Assembly: GCF_003002815.1 (NCBI RefSeq)
Contig: NZ_PVTF01000015.1
Coordinates: 209,047-273,046 of the forward strand
Reading direction: 5' to 3'
DNA from: Umezawaea tangerina
Lineage (GTDB): Bacteria > Actinomycetota > Actinomycetes > Mycobacteriales > Pseudonocardiaceae
Length of the DNA: 64,000 bases
In this document: in pieces, positions 41,250 through 50,557 of the stretch
Position numbering within the stretch: position 1 is the first letter of the stretch
Layout: every line of letters starts with the position of its first letter
Position numbers and translations under genes: made by a program
The notes under the pieces: generated by a model
Database searches by the model: none
The model's input: only the letters and a program-made list of their open reading frames with translations
Told to the model about the DNA's origin: nothing

Positions 41250-41287
41250 GCCATGTCCCGCCGCGCGGTCGGAACCCGCGGGCAGGT

Positions 41288-41695
41288 TCAGTCGAGGACC
41301 GCGGTGGCCTCGACCTCGACCATGAGGTCCGGTTCGGCCAGTGCCGCGACGCCGATCCCGGTGAGCGGCGCGGCGGGCGTGACACCCAGCTTCGCCGCGG
41401 CGCGGGACACGCCCTCCACGAACAGCGGCATCTTGTCCGGCGTCCAGTCGACGAGGTAGACGGTCAGCTTCGCCACGTCGGCGAAGGTGGCGCCGACCTC
41501 GGCCAGCGCGGTGCCGAGGTTGAGGTAGCACTGCTCGACCTGGGCCGCGAAGTCGCCTTCGCCGACCTTGCCGCCGTCGGCGTCGCGGGCGACCTGGCCC
41601 GCGATGAACACCAGCCGCGACCCGGTGGCGACCGACACCTGGCGGTAGAGGTCGACCTCGGGCAGTCCCGCGGGGTTCACCAGGGTGATGGTCAT
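41288..41695 (-). CDS. RidA-family (YjgF/YER057c/UK114) protein
   Basis: A 135-residue RidA-superfamily protein, with FIAGQVARDADG, the helix QVEQCYLNLGTALAEVGATFADVAKLTVYLVD, and a C-terminal VEVEATAVLD. Classical RidA deaminates reactive 2-aminoacrylate; the canonical C-terminal Arg of that activity is not evident in GVAALAEPDLMVEVEA, so this is more likely an Rid-subfamily enzyme of different substrate. The ATG has AAGGAG 7 bases upstream. It is divergent from a TetR gene with a palindrome between them, so it is probably that repressor's target. Confidence 0.88.
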   Translation of the reverse strand: MTITLVNPAGLPEVDLYRQVSVATGSRLVFIAGQVARDADGGKVGEGDFAAQVEQCYLNLGTALAEVGATFADVAKLTVYLVDWTPDKMPLFVEGVSRAAAKLGVTPAAPLTGIGVAALAEPDLMVEVEATAVLD

Positions 41696-41744
41696 GCCGA
41701 GCTCCTTCGTGGTCTGGAACCCCGAACCGGGGGGATGTCCAAAA

Positions 41745-41764
41745 CATAGCATTGCAATGCCATG
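41745..41764. promoter_or_regulatory. Palindromic operator between ridA-like and TetR genes
   Basis: The 20-base sequence CATAGCATTGCAATGCCATG is a near-perfect palindrome with one mismatched pair and a perfect 12-bp core (41749-41760). It lies 12 bases before the TetR start and 49 bases before the RidA start, as expected of a shared operator. Confidence 0.75.
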
Positions 41765-41776
41765 TAGTCTGACCCC

Positions 41777-42406
41777 ATGGCCAGGGCGAAGGATCCGGCG
41801 GTCCGCACGTTGCTCGTCGAACGGGCCGCGCACATGCTCCGCACCCGCGAGCCGGTCACCCTGCGCTCACTGGTGGCCGGGACGTCCGTGTCGACGATGG
41901 CCGTCTACACCCACTTCGGCGGCATGGACGGCCTGTGGCAGGCCCTGCGCCAGGAGGGCTTTACCCGGCTCGCCGCCGGGTTCGCCGGGGTGACCGCGAC
42001 CGGGGACCCCGTGCGGGACCTCACCGCGCTGGTCGTCGCCTACCTGGCCAACGCCCTGGACCACCCCGACCTGTACCGGGTCATGTTCGACGCGGACTTC
42101 GACCTGGAGGACCTCAAGGCGGCGGACGCGACCCTGGAGCACCTGGTCCAGGCCGCCCTGCGCGGCCGGACCGCGGGCCGCTTCCGCGCCGACGTCGTCC
42201 CGCTCGACCTGGCGACGCAGAGCTGGTCCATCGGCCACGGGCTGGCGTCGTTGGTCGCCACCGGACCCCTGCCGCGCCAGGCGCTCGACCACGGCCTCCC
42301 CCTGCTCACCGGGCTGTTCGTGGGCGCAGGCGACCAGCCCGCACGGTGCCGAACCTCCGTGGAACAAGGCTGGAAGCTGCCACCGCCGAGGCGGCGCGAC
42401 CAGTAG
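41777..42406 (+). CDS. TetR-family regulator
   Basis: A 209-residue TetR-type protein. The helix-turn-helix spans about residues 10-55 (LVERAAHMLRTREPVTLRSL, STMAVYTHFGGMDGLWQAL). The C-terminal domain resembles TetR_C-type ligand domains (LANALDHPDLYRVMFD). It faces the RidA-family gene across a 20-bp palindrome, so it probably represses that gene and itself. The 161-base region downstream carries the promoter of the ABC transporter operon; the TetR gene is unlikely to be part of it. The ligand is unknown. Confidence 0.88.
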   Translation: MARAKDPAVRTLLVERAAHMLRTREPVTLRSLVAGTSVSTMAVYTHFGGMDGLWQALRQEGFTRLAAGFAGVTATGDPVRDLTALVVAYLANALDHPDLYRVMFDADFDLEDLKAADATLEHLVQAALRGRTAGRFRADVVPLDLATQSWSIGHGLASLVATGPLPRQALDHGLPLLTGLFVGAGDQPARCRTSVEQGWKLPPPRRRDQ

Positions 42407-42506
42407 GACCACCGAACGCCTGCGCCCCAAGCGCTCCACAGTCGACCCGTCTCCCACGGACGTCCACAATGGACTGTCCACAAGGGATGCTCCATCGCCG
42501 TTGACC

Positions 42507-42535
42507 TTGAGGGATCGGTCGGACCCCACTAGGGT
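42507..42535 (+). promoter_or_regulatory. Possible promoter of the osmoprotectant transporter operon
   Basis: TTGAGG (42507-42512) and TAGGGT (42530-42535) are spaced by 17 bases, about 35 bases before the GTG start of the first permease gene. The -10 is only a fair match. Confidence 0.4.
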
Positions 42536-42567
42536 CGGGTGAACCTGTACCGAAGGGGGCACCCACA

Positions 42568-43218
42568 GTGACCTTCTGGGACTTCGTGGCCGACCGGTGG
42601 AATCGGCTGGTGGGTGAAGCGCTCCTGCACGTCAGCGCGGTGGTGCAGTGCACCGTCCTGGCCGCCGCGATCGGCGTCGGCATCGGGATCGCGGTGCACC
42701 GCAGCCCGCTGGGCTCGGCCGTCGCCACGGCGCTGACCAGCGCGATCCTCACCATCCCCTCGTTCGCCCTGCTCGGCCTGCTGATCCCGGTCCTCGGCCT
42801 CGGCGCCCCGCCGACCGTGGTGGCGCTGGTGCTCTACGGCCTGCTCCCGATCGTGCGCAACACGATCGTCGGGCTCAACGGCGTGGACACCTCGGTGCGC
42901 GACGCCGCCCGCGGCATCGGGATGAGCCGCGCGGGCGTGCTGACCAGGGTCGAGCTCCGGCTGGCGTGGCCCGCGATCCTCGCGGGCGTGCGGATCTCCA
43001 CCCAGATGCTGATGGGGATCGCCGCGATCGCCGCCTACGCCAGGGGACCGGGGCTCGGCGTCGAGATCTTCGCCGGGCTCACCAGGGCGGGCAGTGCCAA
43101 CGCCACCAACCAGGCCATCGCCGGAACCCTCGGCATCGTCATCCTCGCGCTGCTCCTCGACGGGATCTTCGCGCTGGTCGGCCGCTACACCGTCTCCAGG
43201 GGGATCCGTGGCGAGTGA
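42568..43218 (+). CDS. Osmoprotectant-type ABC transporter permease (OpuCB/ProW-like)
   Basis: A 216-residue membrane protein with about five hydrophobic segments and the binding-protein-dependent permease EAA-type loop (DTSVRDAARGIGMSRAGVLTRVELRLAWPAILAG), which docks on the ATPase. It is the first gene of a four-gene operon: permease, ATPase, permease, lipoprotein. The start is GTG; its stop lies inside the next gene (11-base overlap). The family imports glycine betaine, choline, carnitine or related compounds under osmotic stress. The exact substrate cannot be read from the sequence. Confidence 0.92.
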   Translation: MTFWDFVADRWNRLVGEALLHVSAVVQCTVLAAAIGVGIGIAVHRSPLGSAVATALTSAILTIPSFALLGLLIPVLGLGAPPTVVALVLYGLLPIVRNTIVGLNGVDTSVRDAARGIGMSRAGVLTRVELRLAWPAILAGVRISTQMLMGIAAIAAYARGPGLGVEIFAGLTRAGSANATNQAIAGTLGIVILALLLDGIFALVGRYTVSRGIRGE

Positions 43219-44311
43219 GATCGAACTCATCGACGTGACCAAGCGGTACCCCGGTACCGGGCAGCCCGCGGTGGACTCGGTCAGCATGACCATCCCAGCG
43301 GGCGAGATCGTGGTGTTCGTCGGCCCGTCGGGCTGCGGCAAGACCACCACCATGAGGATGATCAACCGGCTGATCGAGCCCACGTCGGGCCGGATCACCA
43401 TCGACGGCGAGGACACGCTGTCGCTGGACCCGGACCGGTTGCGCCGCGGGATCGGCTACGCGATCCAGCAGGCGGGCCTGTTCCCGCACCTCACCGTCGG
43501 GCAGAACGTCGGGATGGTGCCGGGGCTGCTCGGCTGGGACAAGACCAGGTCGTCCGACCGCGTGGACGAGATGCTCGACCTCGTGGGCCTGGACCCCGGC
43601 GACTTCCGCGACCGCTACCCGCGCCAGCTCTCCGGCGGTCAGCAGCAGCGCGTCGGCGTGGCCAGGGCGTTGGCGGCCGACCCGCCGGTGCTGCTCATGG
43701 ACGAGCCGTTCGGCGCGGTCGACCCGATCACCCGCGGCAACCTCCAGGACGAGCTGATGCGGCTGCAGGCCGAGCTGCGCAAGACGATCGTGTTCGTCAC
43801 GCACGACTTCGGCGAGGCGGTCAAGCTCGGCGACCGGATCGCCGTGCTGGGCCCGCAGTCGCGGATCCTCCAGTACGACACACCGGAGCAGATCCTCGCC
43901 AACCCCGCCGACGACACCGTCGCCGGGTTCATCGGGGCAGGCGCGTCGCTCAAGCAGCTGACCCTGCTGCGGGTGCGCGAGGTGGAGCTGAGCAAGGCGG
44001 TCACCGCCTCGGTCACCGACGACCCGGCCGACATCCGCGCCAAGCTCACCGAGGCGGGGCGCGGGTTCGCGCTGCTGCTCGACGACCGCGGCAGGCCGGT
44101 CAGCTGGGTGCACGCCCGCACGCCCGGCAGGCCGACCCCGGTCGGCGACTCGGTGACGCTGCAGTCGACGTTGCAGGACGCCCTGGAGGCGATCCTCACC
44201 GAGGGCGGCGCCGCCGTGGTCACCGGGTCGCGCGGCGAGTACGTCGGCCTGGTCGAGATCGACACCGTGATGAGCACCGTGCGCAGGCTGCGCGAGGAGG
44301 CGGGCGCGTGA
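43208..44311 (+). CDS. Osmoprotectant-type ABC transporter ATPase (OpuCA/ProV-like)
   Basis: A 367-residue ATP-binding subunit. Walker A is GPSGCGKTT (39-47), the Q-loop follows in IGYAIQQAGLFPHL, the signature is LSGGQQQRVGVARAL, Walker B is VLLMDEPFGAVD, and the switch His is in VTHDFGEAVKLGD. The C-terminal part (about 265-367) looks like a CBS-type regulatory domain (FALLLDDRGRPVSWVHAR, GGAAVVTGSRGEYVGLVEID). In OpuA and OpuC systems this domain senses ionic strength or nucleotides. The GTG start overlaps the upstream permease gene, and its stop overlaps the next ATG. Confidence 0.94.
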   Translation: MASEIELIDVTKRYPGTGQPAVDSVSMTIPAGEIVVFVGPSGCGKTTTMRMINRLIEPTSGRITIDGEDTLSLDPDRLRRGIGYAIQQAGLFPHLTVGQNVGMVPGLLGWDKTRSSDRVDEMLDLVGLDPGDFRDRYPRQLSGGQQQRVGVARALAADPPVLLMDEPFGAVDPITRGNLQDELMRLQAELRKTIVFVTHDFGEAVKLGDRIAVLGPQSRILQYDTPEQILANPADDTVAGFIGAGASLKQLTLLRVREVELSKAVTASVTDDPADIRAKLTEAGRGFALLLDDRGRPVSWVHARTPGRPTPVGDSVTLQSTLQDALEAILTEGGAAVVTGSRGEYVGLVEIDTVMSTVRRLREEAGA

Positions 44312-45066
44312 CGGCCGCGGTCGCGCGGCAGCAGCAGCGGTCCGACCGGCTGCGGCTGCTGGTGCAGCCGATCGCCGTGGTGGTGCTGGTCTGCGGTGTG
44401 CTGGTGTGGGCGTTCGCCCAGGACCTCGACTCCATCGAGAAGCAGAGCCTCACCGCCTCCTCGCTGCTGTCGGCGACGTGGGACCACCTGGTGATCAGCT
44501 TCGTGGTGACCGCGCTCGTGCTCGTCGTGGCGGTCCCCCTCGGGGTGGTGCTGACCCGCCCGTGGGCGCGGCGCGTAGCCCCGGTGTTCCTCGGCATCGC
44601 CACGATCGGCCAGGCCTCCCCCGCCATCGGCGTGCTCGTGCTGTTCTTCCTCGCCACCGGCCTGGAAGGACTGTGGGCGGCGGTCCTGCCGATCGCCTTC
44701 TACACACTGCTCCCGGTGCTGCGCAACACGATGGTGGGCCTGCAGGGCGTCGACCCGGCGCTGATCGACGCGGGACGCGGCATCGGCATGTCGACCGGGG
44801 CGGTGCTGCGCCGGATCGAGCTACCGCTGGCCGTCCCGCTGATCCTGGCCGGGCTGCGCACCGCGCTGGTGCTCGCGGTCGGCGTGGCCACGCTCGCGGT
44901 GTTCGTGAACGGCGGCGGCCTCGGCCTGCTGATCGACACCGGCTACAAGCTCGCCCGCTTCCCAGTGCTCATCACCGGTGCCGTGCTGGCCGTCGGCCTC
45001 GCGCTGCTGGTGGACTGGCTGGGCGCGGTCGCCGAGACCTACCTGGGACCGAAGGGGCTGCGATGA
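44308..45066 (+). CDS. Osmoprotectant-type ABC transporter permease (second)
   Basis: A 252-residue membrane protein with about six hydrophobic segments. The EAA-type loop is GVDPALIDAGRGIGMSTGAVLRRIELPLAVP. It pairs with the permease at 42568-43218 to make the heterodimeric channel. Start and stop overlap neighbouring genes by 4 bases each (ATGA), so it is translationally coupled within the operon. The N-terminal helix region (RLLVQPIAVVVLVCGVLVWAF in pieces) is longer than in the first permease. Confidence 0.92.
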   Translation: MTAAVARQQQRSDRLRLLVQPIAVVVLVCGVLVWAFAQDLDSIEKQSLTASSLLSATWDHLVISFVVTALVLVVAVPLGVVLTRPWARRVAPVFLGIATIGQASPAIGVLVLFFLATGLEGLWAAVLPIAFYTLLPVLRNTMVGLQGVDPALIDAGRGIGMSTGAVLRRIELPLAVPLILAGLRTALVLAVGVATLAVFVNGGGLGLLIDTGYKLARFPVLITGAVLAVGLALLVDWLGAVAETYLGPKGLR

Positions 45067-46043
45067 GCGGGACCGCGCGACGACTGGCCGTGCTGGCCGC
45101 CGTGACCGGGCTGCTCGCGTCCGGATGTGGCCTGGAGACCACGTTCGCGCTGCCGTTCGACGTGGCACCGGGCTCGATCACCCCCGAGCCGGAGCTGGAC
45201 GGCGTCGGCGTCGCGGTGGGGTCCAAGGACTTCACCGAGAACCAGGTGCTCGGCTACATCGCCGAGGTCGCGCTCACCGCGGCCGGTGCGGAGATCCGGG
45301 ACATGACGAACATCCAGGGCTCCAACAGCTCCCGGCAGGCCCTGCTCACCGGCGACATCGACCTGTCGTGGGACTACACCGGCACGGGCTGGATCAGCTA
45401 CCTCGGCAACACCGACCCCGTCCCCGACGAGAAGGCCCAGTACGAGGCCGTCCGCGACGCCGACCTGGCCGCGAACAAGCTGCGGTGGCTGGACTACTCG
45501 GCCGTGAACAACACCTACGCGTTCGCCGTGACCAAGGAGTTCGCGCAGGCCAACAACCTCAAGACGACCTCGGACATGGCGGCGCTGGTGCGCGACTCCC
45601 CCGACAAGGGCGTCTTCTGCCTGGAGACGGAGTTCATCAGCCGCAACGACGGGTTCCCCGGCGTGGCCGCGGCCTACGGGTTCGACGCGAAAGCCGTGCA
45701 GGTCAAGACCTTCGGGTCCGGCACGATCTACACGGCGACGTCGACCGGGTCGTGCAACTTCGGCGAGGTGTTCACCACCGACGGGCGGATCCTCGCCCTG
45801 GACCTGGTGGTCCTGGAGGACGACAAGAAGTTCTTCCCGCAGTACAACGCCACGATCGTGATGCGGGACGAGTTCGCCGCGGCGCACCCGCGGATCGCGA
45901 AGATCATGGCGCCGGTGGTGGCGAAGCTGGACAACGAGACGATCCGGAAGCTGAACGCCGAGGTGGACGTGGACGGGCGGGATCCGGCGGTGGTGGCGCG
46001 GGACTGGATGGTGCGGGAGGGGTTCGTGGCGTTGCCGTCTTAG
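45063..46043 (+). CDS. Osmoprotectant-type substrate-binding lipoprotein (OpuCC/ProX-like)
   Basis: A 326-residue secreted lipoprotein. The N-terminus is a lipoprotein signal with a lipobox-like LLASGC and Cys22 as the lipidated residue. The mature part is an OpuAC-type periplasmic-binding fold, opening with GVAVGSKDFTENQVLGYIAE and containing GDIDLSWDYTGTGW. Aromatic residues of the kind that cage quaternary ammonium groups are present (WDYTGTGW, DYSAV), which supports a betaine or choline-type ligand. It is the last gene of the operon; no clear terminator hairpin is seen right after it. Confidence 0.92.
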   Translation: MSGTARRLAVLAAVTGLLASGCGLETTFALPFDVAPGSITPEPELDGVGVAVGSKDFTENQVLGYIAEVALTAAGAEIRDMTNIQGSNSSRQALLTGDIDLSWDYTGTGWISYLGNTDPVPDEKAQYEAVRDADLAANKLRWLDYSAVNNTYAFAVTKEFAQANNLKTTSDMAALVRDSPDKGVFCLETEFISRNDGFPGVAAAYGFDAKAVQVKTFGSGTIYTATSTGSCNFGEVFTTDGRILALDLVVLEDDKKFFPQYNATIVMRDEFAAAHPRIAKIMAPVVAKLDNETIRKLNAEVDVDGRDPAVVARDWMVREGFVALPS

Positions 46044-46176
46044 CTCTGCCGCGGTTCCCGGTTCGGTTCCTGGTTCTTGGTTTGTGGTTCTTGGTTTGTG
46101 GTTCTGGCCATCCGGATGGGGGGCATCGGCCGGTTGGCTGATGTTGGGTGGGGGCGGGGGCGGGAGGCTGCTGGGC

Positions 46177-46833
46177 ATGTCCACGACTTCTGTTGGTTCC
46201 AGGTCGGTTCGTGCCGGGTCGGTTGTGGCTTCGCTTGCCAGGGCGGCGGGTGGGGCGCTGGTCGCCGGGTTGTTCGTCGGTGCGCTCACGAACGTGCTGC
46301 AAGGTGTGTTGCCCGATGAGTTGCAGGCGTTGTCGAACTCGGGGTCGGTGTGGGTCGCGGTGGCGTTCGCCGTGGGGGCGGTGGTGATCGTGCCGCGGGT
46401 GGCGGTGGTGGCCGGGGGTGCCGCGGAGGTGGGGGCGGTGGTCGGGTACTACGCCTACGCGGAGTTCGTGCGGGACGGGATGGGGGAACTCACCTACCCC
46501 CTGTTCTGGTTGGTGATGGGGATGGTGGCCGGGCCGGTGTTCGGGGTGGCCGGGGCGTGGTGGCGCAGCGGGGTGGGGTGGCGGAGGGTGGCCGGGCCCG
46601 CGATGTTGGGCGGGGTGTTCGGGATGGACGCGCTCTGGTACCAGTTCGTGTTGGGGTACCACGGGAACGCGATCGGGTACGGGGTGGTGGCGGTGCTGAT
46701 CCCGGTGGTGTTGGGGGCGACGTTGAGGTTGCGGTTGGTGGGGGTTGGGGTGGCTGCGGTGTTGGCGGGGGTGGCGTTGGGTGGGTTGTGGGTGGTGTCG
46801 GAGGTGCCGGTGTGGTTGGGGTCTGGGCGGTGA
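46177..46833 (+). CDS. Integral membrane protein of unknown function (DUF6518-like)
   Basis: A 218-residue hydrophobic protein with about six transmembrane segments, for example GALVAGLFVGALTNVLQ, VWVAVAFAVGAVVIVP and LTYPLFWLVMGMVAGPVFG. A central WWRSG and a YQFVLGYHGN segment lie near the membrane surface. The family resemblance to actinobacterial DUF6518 proteins is from memory and tentative. The start at 46177 was chosen over an in-frame ATG at 46141, which would add glycine-rich, non-membrane sequence. It ends 68 bases before repeat copy B and is convergent with argG. Confidence 0.75.
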   Translation: MSTTSVGSRSVRAGSVVASLARAAGGALVAGLFVGALTNVLQGVLPDELQALSNSGSVWVAVAFAVGAVVIVPRVAVVAGGAAEVGAVVGYYAYAEFVRDGMGELTYPLFWLVMGMVAGPVFGVAGAWWRSGVGWRRVAGPAMLGGVFGMDALWYQFVLGYHGNAIGYGVVAVLIPVVLGATLRLRLVGVGVAAVLAGVALGGLWVVSEVPVWLGSGR

Positions 46834-46900
46834 GGGGTTGGACCCGGTGCCCTGTTGGGTCGTTTTGTGCTGGGCGGAGTTCCTTGGTGCCCACCTGTGG

Positions 46901-47290
46901 GAAGCCCGGCCCCCGGCGCGCGATTGTCTCAATGCCCGATCTTCGTTGTCAAGACGATAAAGCCATCTTGACAACGAAGATCGGGCAGGAGGGCGCTGTG
47001 GATCGGGGGCAGAGGGGAAGTCTGGCTTCGCCAACATCAGGCTGCGCCTGACTCAAGCATCGAGCTTCGCTCGACAAGGCATCCTCGGCTGCGCCGTTGG
47101 ACCAAGCATCCGCGCTTCGCGGCGGACAGGGCATCCTTGCTGCGCGGCGGACAAGGCCCCAGGCGCTCCGCGCCGGATGCGTGCTGGCGGGCTTCGCCCG
47201 GCGGGGGGATCCTCGGCTGCGCCGTCGGACAGGGCATCCTCGCTGCGCGTCGGACAAGGCGGGCGGGCGCTCCGCGCCGGGTGCGAGGTG
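46901..47290 (-). repeat. Dispersed repeat, copy B, with a 22-bp hairpin and degenerate hairpin units
   Basis: This repeat fills most of the 565-base gap between the membrane-protein gene and argG. A 22-bp perfect stem pairs 46933-46954 with 46966-46987. The 138-base core 46901-47037 matches copy A (36610-36747) in reverse orientation. From 47038 to 47290 follow about eight to ten degenerate units of roughly 25 bases built on GCATCC...CGGACAAGG, each with a small stem such as GCGCTTCGCG or GGCGCTCCGCGCC. There is no gene; the short ORFs here are made of the repeats. Confidence 0.85.
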
Positions 47291-47345
47291 GCGGCTGCGC
47301 CGGTCTGGGCGGGGGTGCTGTTGTGTTGGCTGGTGACTGTATGAC

Positions 47346-47379
47346 GCAGCCCGGCTTCGCTGGTGCGGAGCCGGGCTGC
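47346..47379. terminator. Hairpin terminator between repeat B and argG
   Basis: An 11-bp inverted repeat (47346-47356 with 47369-47379) lies 20 bases beyond the argG stop on the leftward strand. Confidence 0.7.
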
Positions 47380-47398
47380 TTTGGGGTTTGGCTGTTCG

Positions 47399-48979
<1,581 letters not shown>

Positions 48980-49765
48980 TCAGACGGCGGGTTCCGGACA
49001 GGTGACCGAGCGGACCCAGTCGCGGTAGGCCGACACGTCGACGTAGCTGGACACCCGCACGCCGGTCTCGGTGTCCCGACCACCGCCGCTGGTCACGCCT
49101 GCCACGCGCCAGCCGTGCGGGGTCCTGGTCAGCGCGGGGCTGCCGGAGTCACCGGCCAGCGAGCCGCGGTCGGGGTCCTGGAAGCACAGGTACTGCTTCT
49201 CGCCGCGGTCGCACGCCGCCGACGGGTCGACCGGGAGCGTGACCTCCCGCAGGCGGACCGGCAGGTCGAGGCACTCGGCGGTGTCGCAGGTGTACCCCCA
49301 CCCGAGCGCGCGCATCGGCGAGCCCGCGGCGGGCGACTCCGTCGCGAGGTCCGCGGGCCGGGCCGAGACCGGGTGGTCCAGCTCCATCAGCACCAGGTCG
49401 ACGCCGCCGCACGTGTGGGCGACCGGGTCGCACCCGGTTCCGGGGTACGGGCGCCTGCCCACCACGGTGGCGACCTCTCCCCCACCGGTCCGGTCGAGAC
49501 TCCCGACGCGCACCCGCAGGTCGGGGCCCGCCAGCGTGCAGTGGAACGCGGTCAGCACCCAGCGCGGGGCGACCAGGGTGCCACCGCAGGTGTGCCCGCC
49601 GTCGGGCAGCTGCACGGACGCGATCCACGACAACGGCGTCCCGACCTCGCCGCCGCCGATGATCGCCCCGGCCTGACCGGGCAGCAGGACCGAGCCCACC
49701 AGCGCGAGCACCGCGGCGAACACCCCGCGACGACGGGCGGGGCGTTCGTTGTTGTTGTCTGCCAC
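48980..49765 (-). CDS. Secreted trypsin-fold (S1) serine protease
   Basis: A 261-residue secreted S1-family protease. A signal peptide (GVFAAVLALVGSVLLPGQAGA) is followed at once by IIGGGEV, the usual mature N-terminus of trypsin-fold enzymes, so there may be little or no propeptide. The catalytic triad is His75 (TAFHC), Asp123 (GVDLVLMEL) and Ser207 (AGDSGSP). Six cysteines could pair. The residue six before the serine is Gly, not the Asp of trypsin, so arginine/lysine specificity is not supported. The GTG start was preferred over an ATG six codons earlier because AGGAGAA lies just before it. It is divergent from a two-component system. Confidence 0.9.
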   Translation of the reverse strand: MADNNNERPARRRGVFAAVLALVGSVLLPGQAGAIIGGGEVGTPLSWIASVQLPDGGHTCGGTLVAPRWVLTAFHCTLAGPDLRVRVGSLDRTGGGEVATVVGRRPYPGTGCDPVAHTCGGVDLVLMELDHPVSARPADLATESPAAGSPMRALGWGYTCDTAECLDLPVRLREVTLPVDPSAACDRGEKQYLCFQDPDRGSLAGDSGSPALTRTPHGWRVAGVTSGGGRDTETGVRVSSYVDVSAYRDWVRSVTCPEPAV

Positions 49766-49894
49766 CAGTTCTCCTCTGTTCACACCGGACGTGGTCGGGA
49801 GCGGACGCTAGTGATCGCGCCGTTCGGGCCGCGTTCGACGGGAGACCGGGCTTCATATGCGGTTCGAACAGGCCGCTTGCTACGTTCGCCGACC

Positions 49895-50557
49895 ATGCGG
49901 GTGCTGGTGGTGGAGGACGAGGAGTACCTGGCGCGGGTGATCCAGATAGGACTGCGGCGGCACGAGATGGCGGCGGACGTCGTGCACGACGGCGCCACCG
50001 CGCTGGAAAGCCTGGCGGTCAACGACTACGACGTGGTGGTGCTCGACCGCGACCTGCCGGGGGTGCACGGCGACGAGGTGTGCCGGAGGCTCGTCGCGCT
50101 CAGGCCGGACTGCCGCGTCGTGATGCTCACCGCGGCGGGACGGTTGGCGGACAAGGTCGAAGGGCTCGGCATGGGTGCCGACGACTACCTCGCCAAGCCG
50201 TTCGACTTCCCCGAGCTGGTCGCCAGGCTGCGCGCCGTGCACCGCCGCAACCGCCAGGCCCACGCCCCGGTGCTGGTCTTCGCCGACATCGCGTTCGACA
50301 CCCACCGCCGCCGGGTCACCCGAGCGGGGCGGGAGATCCCGTTGGCACCGAAGGAGATGGCGGTCCTGGAGCTCCTGATGCGCGCCGAGGGCGGTGTCCT
50401 GTCCAGCGAGCAGCTGCTGGAGAAGGCCTGGGACGACAACGCCGACCCGTTCACCAACGCCGTCCGCCTCGTCATCCACACCCTGCGCAGGAAGCTGGGC
50501 GAGCCGCGGGTCGTGCACACCGCGATCAGCGCCGGGTACTGCCTGCGGGCCCCGTGA
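49895..50557 (+). CDS. OmpR-family response regulator
   Basis: A 220-residue regulator. The receiver domain (1-115) has acidic residues E7/D8, phosphoacceptor Asp51 (VVLDRDLPG), a Thr/Ser position in MLTAAG and the conserved Lys in YLAKPFDFPEL. The C-terminal winged helix (about 130-218) has PLAPKEMAVLELLMRAEGGVLSSEQLLEKAW and LRRKLGEP...ISAGYCL. The stop overlaps the start of the sensor kinase gene, so the pair is co-translated. It is divergent from the serine protease gene with 129 bases between, so the protease may be a target; this is only inferred from position. Confidence 0.95.
   Translation: MRVLVVEDEEYLARVIQIGLRRHEMAADVVHDGATALESLAVNDYDVVVLDRDLPGVHGDEVCRRLVALRPDCRVVMLTAAGRLADKVEGLGMGADDYLAKPFDFPELVARLRAVHRRNRQAHAPVLVFADIAFDTHRRRVTRAGREIPLAPKEMAVLELLMRAEGGVLSSEQLLEKAWDDNADPFTNAVRLVIHTLRRKLGEPRVVHTAISAGYCLRAP

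Noticed and set aside
42568..46043. Osmoprotectant transporter as part of the PKS cluster
   Set aside because: It has its own promoter-like sequence and complete family make-up, lies beyond the SARP and two terminators, and has a plain housekeeping role.
46490..47257. Short ORFs in and near repeat B (for example 46949-47257)
   Set aside because: They are translated repeat units and would not be expected to be real proteins.
36502..47290. CRISPR array at the repeat regions
   Set aside because: Units are degenerate and adjacent, with no equal spacers and no cas genes.
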